NCBI GenBank assembly: GCA_013043995.1
Contig: JABEVL010000149.1
Span: forward strand, 1 to 10,009
DNA length: 10,009 bases
Source: Spirochaetales bacterium
Lineage (GTDB): Bacteria > Spirochaetota > Spirochaetia > JABEVK01
Direction: 5' to 3'
In this document: piece after piece, positions 5,461-10,009 of the stretch
How the letters are laid out: each line of letters begins with the position of its first letter
Position numbering within the stretch: position 1 is the stretch's first letter
Position numbers and translations under genes: made by a program
Notes under the pieces: model-generated
What the model saw: the letters and a program-made list of their open reading frames with translations, nothing else
Databases searched by the model: none
Told to the model about the DNA's origin: nothing

Positions 5461-7491
5461 TCACTCGGTACTGTCTATGATCGCTTTGACCAGGGTCCTG
5501 GCGTCATTCTCCCTCGTCGAGCCAAAACGCATCAGCCAGGCCTGGGCAGGAAGGGCGAGGTTGTGGGTCTCGATGAGAATCTTGTAGTCCGCAGGATTGT
5601 TTTTGAGAACGATCAAGGGCTCGGCGCGGGTATAAGCGCCCGCTCCCAGGTGGGGGAGCATCCTCTGCGCGAAGTGTTGCGAGCTCTCGTCAGCGCTGCC
5701 GTCACGGCCGGCGTACGTGTAAATGCCGGTTCCGATGGGAACGCCGGGGTTGTTGTCAGCATGAAGGCTGACAAAGAGCCGTTTACCGCGGATTGCGCCC
5801 CTGAAATCGTTACGGGCGATCTCGACACGTTTTTCCAGGCCCCGAATGGAGCCCTGGGGCCAGCACGAGTTGTCGTCCGATTCGTTAAAGATCAGATCGT
5901 TGTAAACGATGTTTTTTTCGTTGACGAGGGTGGTGTCGGGGTTGGTGGTGTCGAGGATCAGATGATTGGGAGCCAGGGTCGTTGTTTCCACGCGCGCCCC
6001 GTTGCGGACAAGAAGCTCGTACATCCGCAGCGCGATGTCATAAACGTACTGAGCTTCGGTGATGTAGAGACTCGTGCCGTTAGGGCCTGGGGTTTTTACG
6101 ATGGTCCCTGGGTCCAAACCTCCGTGGCCGGGGTCGAGCACAATGGTCCAGCCGTCGAGTTTGTGAGAAAAGTATGGCTTTTGCGCAACCATCGCGGCGA
6201 ATCTTCTCCAGATCTCACGGGCCTTCCGGTAGGCGTCGAGAGGGGACGGCCAGTTGTTCTCAAAGTAACCGCGGTTGGGTTGCGACACCGCGCCGGGATG
6301 CGTCCAGTAGTAGTAATCACCGTTCCATTCAAAAACTGGAATATTGGGATCCATGATGACGTAATGGTCCCAGGGCTGTGTCCCCGACTTGGGGGGGGCA
6401 AGGAATGAAGTTCCTGGATCTGCCTGCACAGGAGCCGCGGATTGAGTCAAGGAAACGGGGGTCGAGGAAACAGCAGTTGGGGAGTTGCTCGTTGAGGGGA
6501 AGGCAACGGGGCCCGAGGCGGAGGGAAGATCGGCTCCGGCTGAAGGTTCAAGTTCGGACTGTTGGGGCCCTAAAACGAGTTTCTGGCCGATAAAAATGCG
6601 CCCGTCACTCCCGATGTGGTTCCAGGAACTCAAATCGGCGACTGAAACTGCGTGTTCGCGGGCGATGCGGTACAAGGAATCTCCGGCCTGGACGGTGTAG
6701 GTCCCCCCGCCCTGGAGGGCACTTACAGCTTGCGAAAGACTTGCCCGGCTATTTTCAACGAGCCGAGGGTCACGGGGCTGGAAAACGGCGGGCGTGGAGG
6801 CGCTGGCAAAGCTCTGGAGCTTGAGCACCTCTCCTGGAACGAGGATGTCCGAAGTCAAATCGTTGAGCCTTCTGAGATTACCTGGCGTCGTGTTGTAGAG
6901 CGCGGCGATCCCCGGAAGGGTATCGCTGGGCGCGACGATGTGGGTCAAAGGAATTTCCTGGGGTTTGAAAACACGCAGCACCTGCCCAGGATAGAGCTGG
7001 TCGCTGGAGAGCTGGTTGATCGCGCGCAAGGTCGAGACGCCGATGTTGAAGCGCAGTGCAAGAACCGAGATCACGTCGCCGGGTTGTACCGTGTAGAAGG
7101 TGATCCCAGAGGGACGCCGCACAAAGATCTTTTCACCGACGGTGAGGGTGTCGTTGGAAAAACCGTTGATCTGCCTTAAAACATCCAGGGGTTCGCCGTA
7201 GCGCAAAGCCAGTTCCGATAGGCTGTCCCCGCGGTGGACCGTGTACAGGAAAGGACCGAGGTCTGAGTTGCTGGCGTCTGAGGTCTTGGGCGGTTGAACC
7301 ATCAGAATCTGACCAACGGCTAAAGAGTCGGACGACAGGCCGTTCCAACTTTTGAGCTGTTGGACACTGACGCCGTGCAACCGGGCGATAGCCCAGAGGG
7401 TTTGGTTTCGCTCGACTCGGACTGTTTGCTGACCCCAGACAAAGAGGTTCAGGAAACAGCTCAAAAATCCCAGAAAAAGGAGTTTTTTCAT
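5461..7491 (-). CDS. Five-LysM N-acetylmuramoyl-L-alanine amidase (Amidase_3)
   Basis: This is a predicted periplasmic peptidoglycan hydrolase of 676 residues that cuts the bond between N-acetylmuramic acid and L-alanine. A signal peptide covers about 1-20. Five LysM peptidoglycan-binding modules lie at about 22-66, 82-126, 132-175, 183-226 and 263-308. A Ser/Pro/Ala-rich linker (about 310-370) follows, then a Trp/Tyr-rich stretch, then the zinc amidase domain from about 447. Zinc ligands are H456 (DPGHGG), E479 (ITEA) and H577 (SLHAD). The catalytic Glu candidate is E641 (ILIETHN). All four are present, so it should be active. ATG 7491 overlaps the previous gene's stop by four bases (ATGA), with GGAGG seven bases upstream. 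The likely job is daughter-cell separation or wall remodelling. A C8 run in the linker (6391-6398) is a possible slippage site. Confidence 0.9.
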   Translation of the reverse strand: MKKLLFLGFLSCFLNLFVWGQQTVRVERNQTLWAIARLHGVSVQQLKSWNGLSSDSLAVGQILMVQPPKTSDASNSDLGPFLYTVHRGDSLSELALRYGEPLDVLRQINGFSNDTLTVGEKIFVRRPSGITFYTVQPGDVISVLALRFNIGVSTLRAINQLSSDQLYPGQVLRVFKPQEIPLTHIVAPSDTLPGIAALYNTTPGNLRRLNDLTSDILVPGEVLKLQSFASASTPAVFQPRDPRLVENSRASLSQAVSALQGGGTYTVQAGDSLYRIAREHAVSVADLSSWNHIGSDGRIFIGQKLVLGPQQSELEPSAGADLPSASGPVAFPSTSNSPTAVSSTPVSLTQSAAPVQADPGTSFLAPPKSGTQPWDHYVIMDPNIPVFEWNGDYYYWTHPGAVSQPNRGYFENNWPSPLDAYRKAREIWRRFAAMVAQKPYFSHKLDGWTIVLDPGHGGLDPGTIVKTPGPNGTSLYITEAQYVYDIALRMYELLVRNGARVETTTLAPNHLILDTTNPDTTLVNEKNIVYNDLIFNESDDNSCWPQGSIRGLEKRVEIARNDFRGAIRGKRLFVSLHADNNPGVPIGTGIYTYAGRDGSADESSQHFAQRMLPHLGAGAYTRAEPLIVLKNNPADYKILIETHNLALPAQAWLMRFGSTRENDARTLVKAIIDSTE
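6391..6398 (-). repeat. Eight-C homopolymer tract in the amidase linker
   Basis: The run encodes Ala365-Pro366-Pro367 on the minus strand, between the LysM array and the catalytic domain. Losing one base moves translation into a frame that stops at 6096, so the product would keep its LysM modules and lose the amidase domain. Confidence 0.85.
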
Positions 7492-8201
7492 GAATTGACC
7501 TCCAGTGTTTTGAACCCCAGCATTTTCCTGAAAAGGTTCGCGTCTTCGAGGTTCGAGGGGCGGATTTCGAGGCGGAGTTGTCCATTGTTTTGCAAAACGG
7601 TCGCGTCGAGAGAAACGATGGCCTTTTTAAGGCGCAAAGACCCCTGAAGCAGGTCTTCGCCGGCAGCAAGGTCGGCCGTTTCGTGACCGAAGTCGGGTTT
7701 CAGGGTGGCGAGGTTTTCCTCAAGGATCAAAAGACTTCCCGTCACCAGGTGCTTTCGCCGGGGGTGACGAAAGACAAAAGGAAAGGCCGAAGGCGGGGTG
7801 CCGGAGGGCGAGTTTTCGGGGATATTCAGGGAACCGTACCGCAAAAAGACCTCGCGGATCTTGATAGCAAGCTTCTGGGCGTCGCCGTCGTGGTAAAACA
7901 GCCCGTTGACGCCGAGGTAAAGGGCTTTGTTCGCTTCTTCAAGCGGCGGCTGTGCCGTTCCGAAGAGAAGAAAAATCTTCTCGTCCTTCGGGAATTCCTC
8001 TCTGATGTACTTGATCATGATTTTCCAGTGACGGGGAAAATCCACCCAGTCGTACAGGACGATTGTGGGATTCGTTTCTGCCAGATTATCCAGCGCCTTG
8101 AGAGGCTGGCGGTAATGGACGAGATCGATGCCCCAGGAATTAAAAATAGGCGCCAGCTCACGGGCAAGGACCGCGTCTTCTTTGACGAGCATAAGGATCA
8201 T
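7488..8201 (-). CDS. Degenerate receiver-like protein with a C-terminal beta-rich domain (PilZ-like?)
   Basis: This cytoplasmic protein has 237 residues, with no signal peptide or membrane segment. Residues 1-120 have the layout of a response-regulator receiver. Acidic E8-D9 follow the first strand, D51 (VLYDW) is at the phospho-acceptor position, and T82 (LLFGTA) is at the switch position. The conserved Lys after the fifth strand is replaced (LFYHD), so normal phosphorylation is doubtful. A Pro/Ser-rich hinge (about 126-140) leads to residues 145-237, which look beta-rich and end in a helix like PilZ domains. However, the PilZ c-di-GMP motifs (RxxxR, D/NxSxxG) are not intact, so this is only a structural guess. 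ATG 8201 overlaps the upstream stop (ATGA) and has GGAAGGGAAG before it. It is coupled to the amidase gene downstream and may regulate it or localise a wall machine. Confidence 0.75.
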   Translation of the reverse strand: MILMLVKEDAVLARELAPIFNSWGIDLVHYRQPLKALDNLAETNPTIVLYDWVDFPRHWKIMIKYIREEFPKDEKIFLLFGTAQPPLEEANKALYLGVNGLFYHDGDAQKLAIKIREVFLRYGSLNIPENSPSGTPPSAFPFVFRHPRRKHLVTGSLLILEENLATLKPDFGHETADLAAGEDLLQGSLRLKKAIVSLDATVLQNNGQLRLEIRPSNLEDANLFRKMLGFKTLEVNS

Positions 8202-9223
8202 AGACTTCCCTTCCTTTCGGTTCCTTCGTTGCGGACTTGATAATCGTAAATTTCCCAGTACCCGTTTCTTTTGTGCAGGGCGTAGGTGTACTCACGGATT
8301 TCAAAATAATCACCTGCGTCAAATTTGAGCCGGGCTGTGACCGTTGCTTCGGTGTCGGTGTAGGAGGTGGAAAGGATCGCGAAGGCGCTGGGAACCTTCG
8401 ACAGGGCCGTTTCCCGGCGCCACAGGTCGTGCTTGAAGTCCTTCAGAATGCGTGAGCGTTCCTCGGCCGAAGCTCCTAGAAAGGTTCGCCTGTAAAGGGG
8501 GGATCGTTTATAAAGGTCTTCCAAACTCAGATAAAGAAAGAACCTGGCTTCGTTGTTGGCTTGCCGGGCCTCCAGCAGGTAGCGCACGACGTTGTCGGGA
8601 CTTTTGTCTTCCCGCCGCAGGATTTCCTGCCTTTCGGTGTCCATATTTTCCTGATAGGTCGCCAGGGCTGAATCCGGCAAAGTCGGTCGCACCGCCAGGG
8701 TCAGGACGTTCGAGGTCAGGATATCCTCACTGGGACCGCCGGGCGTGGCGTCTGCCGTGGGTTGGGTCTGCTGGCTGTAGCTTTGATATTCAGGCAGAAG
8801 TGAAGGATGAAACTCGGCCTGGACCGTGTAAACGCCGCTTTTGTTCAGGTCGACAAAATCCCTCAGGTTCACCAGGTAAGCGAACTCCTCACCAGGTTGG
8901 ATCGTGATGTTCCTAAAAAAGATGGGTTGATTGTTATAGCGGTTTTCGTTAAATTTCTGCGAATTAGCGAGATACAGCCCCGTTCGGTCTGCGGCCATCA
9001 CGTGAAAGACCAACTGGAAAACAGGCTGGTTCGGCATGCTGAACCAGACGGGCACCGTCCCGGTGTTGCGAAGGCTCACTTGCAGGGTGATGGGGAGATC
9101 GGGGTTGGTTGTGTAGAACGTTTTGTCGTAAAAACGAATTGAAAATTGAAGGGCCGAGGTGCTTCCTGCAAAGGCTCCTGAGGCTAAAAGGCAGAAAACG
9201 ACCGTAGCAAGGAATCGTTTCAA
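8198..9223 (-). CDS. Secreted protein of unknown function, first gene of the amidase operon
   Basis: I do not recognise a named family. The 341-residue product starts with a signal peptide ending in AFA at about 19. Residues about 24-178 alternate short beta strands, with 'VSLRNTGTVPVWF', and read like an Ig-type or BsuPI-like beta sandwich. Residues about 185-275 are charged and helical (ILRREDKSPDNVVRYLLEAR). Residues 279-330 form a strand-rich tail ending GYWEIYDYQV that suggests an NTF2/cystatin-like fold. The start is set at TTG 9223 because GGAGG (9232-9236) lies eight bases upstream and the signal peptide then begins directly with MKRFL. An in-frame ATG at 9253 lacks a site. It overlaps the receiver-like gene by four bases. 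It is probably a periplasmic partner of the amidase operon. Confidence 0.7.
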   Translation of the reverse strand: MKRFLATVVFCLLASGAFAGSTSALQFSIRFYDKTFYTTNPDLPITLQVSLRNTGTVPVWFSMPNQPVFQLVFHVMAADRTGLYLANSQKFNENRYNNQPIFFRNITIQPGEEFAYLVNLRDFVDLNKSGVYTVQAEFHPSLLPEYQSYSQQTQPTADATPGGPSEDILTSNVLTLAVRPTLPDSALATYQENMDTERQEILRREDKSPDNVVRYLLEARQANNEARFFLYLSLEDLYKRSPLYRRTFLGASAEERSRILKDFKHDLWRRETALSKVPSAFAILSTSYTDTEATVTARLKFDAGDYFEIREYTYALHKRNGYWEIYDYQVRNEGTERKGSL

Positions 9224-9237
9224 GGGTGTCACCTCCC
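9224..9237 (-). promoter_or_regulatory. Ribosome binding site that favours a TTG start for the secreted unknown protein
   Basis: On the minus strand GGGAGG (9232-9237) is followed by TGACACCC and then TTG at 9223. No comparable site precedes the in-frame ATG at 9253, which would add ten residues before the signal peptide. Confidence 0.6.
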
Positions 9238-9267
9238 ATGACTTTGATTCCATTGTCGGAAGATACC

Positions 9268-10009
9268 ATGATTACCTTACTAGCGAATGCGATTTCGCAG
9301 TCTTTGAAAAAAGACCAAGAGTTTCAAAAACTGCTCGATGCGTGGAAACGCGATCGTTTGCCCCTCGAGATCGAGGGGCTGCAGGGCTTTTTTCAGGCTT
9401 TTCTTGTCAGCCAGCTTCACCAAGCTTCAATGGGGACTTTTTTTCTCGTCGCTCCCACCGAGGCCGATGCCGAGGTGTGGGCCGCCGACCTGGAGGCCCT
9501 AGGCGTCGAGGTCGAGGTTTTTCCCTGGTGGGGAACCCTGCTTTATCAGGGAATCAGCGCCCAGGCCAGCATCTTCGGCGAACGCTCCCGGCTTTTATCC
9601 CTTCTCGCCCGCGGAAAAATCAAGGTTTTGGTTCTTTCGCTCAGGAGCTTGCTTTTCCCGGTGCCGCCTCCTGAATCCTGGAAACCGCTTTTAGCGACTT
9701 TTCGCAAGGGCAACACGATCCAGGTCCAAAAAACTGCCGAGCGTCTTGTCAAAATGGGCTACCTGCGCGTTCCCAGGGTCACGGTCCCCGGAGAATTTGC
9801 CCTTCGCGGCGAGGTTCTTGACATCTACCTTCCCGGTGACGAGTCTGCCGTTCGTCTTGTTTTTGGTTTTGACACCATCGAAGAACTCCGCCGCTTTCAT
9901 CCTGTGACCCAAGCCTCGATCGCGGTACTCGACGAATTGGTCGTCTACCCCGCCCGGGAAGTTATCTGGGAACAAGACAACCTGGCGAACCTGGAAGTCT
10001 GGGCCCAAC
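9268..10009 (+). CDS. mfd: Transcription-repair coupling factor Mfd, N-terminal part (runs off right edge)
   Basis: Mfd removes RNA polymerase stalled at DNA damage and recruits UvrA for nucleotide excision repair. The 247 visible residues cover the N-terminal UvrB-like module, out of a usual length above 1,100. Landmarks are FPWWGTLLYQ (85-94), the strand LVLSLRSLL (121-129), RGEVLDIYLPG (180-190), and FDTIEELRRF followed by HPVTQAS (201-217). These match the RGGILDIFPPG- and FDPxTQRS-type motifs of the family. The helicase motifs lie beyond the window. ATG 9268 has a moderate ribosome site (GGAAG, five bases upstream). The start lies 44 bases from the TTG of the divergent operon, so its promoter must overlap the 5' end of that gene or be very compact. 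Confidence 0.92.
   Translation, partial: MITLLANAISQSLKKDQEFQKLLDAWKRDRLPLEIEGLQGFFQAFLVSQLHQASMGTFFLVAPTEADAEVWAADLEALGVEVEVFPWWGTLLYQGISAQASIFGERSRLLSLLARGKIKVLVLSLRSLLFPVPPPESWKPLLATFRKGNTIQVQKTAERLVKMGYLRVPRVTVPGEFALRGEVLDIYLPGDESAVRLVFGFDTIEELRRFHPVTQASIAVLDELVVYPAREVIWEQDNLANLEVWAQ

Noticed and set aside
5368..6408. A 346-codon open frame on the plus strand
   Set aside because: It lies opposite the amidase gene and overlaps the tRNA; its product has no recognisable domain, and the opposite strand holds a complete amidase with all catalytic residues.
9691..10008. An open minus-strand frame opposite mfd at the right edge
   Set aside because: Mfd motifs are clear on the plus strand; the opposite frame is composition-driven.

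Overview
The window looks like chromosomal DNA, roughly 55% GC by eye, from a diderm bacterium. A spirochaete of the Treponema kind is my best guess. The reasons are lipoproteins with a relaxed lipobox, a LysM/amidase envelope operon, and homopolymeric G/C tracts inside genes. None of these is decisive, so the placement is an inference.

Left part (1-3374, minus strand). A secreted phosphoesterase / phospholipase C-like lipoprotein is followed by a periplasmic thioredoxin-like protein and then by ccdA, which runs off the left edge. The thioredoxin and CcdA genes form a reductant-export pair: CcdA carries electrons across the inner membrane to thioredoxin-fold partners outside it.

Middle (3595-5394). 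A divergently transcribed lipoprotein carries a Thr/Pro-rich linker and a GH64-type beta-1,3-glucanase domain. It has a nine-G tract just after the signal peptide that could switch the gene on and off. The 257-base gap after it is rich in inverted repeats: two overlapping, mutually exclusive hairpins and a probable bidirectional terminator. It ends at a tRNA-Asn(GUU) gene on the minus strand with its own strong promoter.

Right part (5461-10009). Three minus-strand genes are joined by two 4-base ATGA overlaps: a secreted protein of unknown function, a degenerate receiver-like protein, and a five-LysM N-acetylmuramoyl-L-alanine amidase. They are probably co-translated and suggest a cell-envelope remodelling unit. 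mfd (transcription-repair coupling factor) begins divergently only 44 bases from the first gene of this operon and runs off the right edge.

Two starts were moved inward from the longest frame because a strong GGAGG lies upstream of a non-ATG codon: GTG for the phosphoesterase and TTG for the secreted protein of unknown function. No mobile element, CRISPR array or rRNA is visible.
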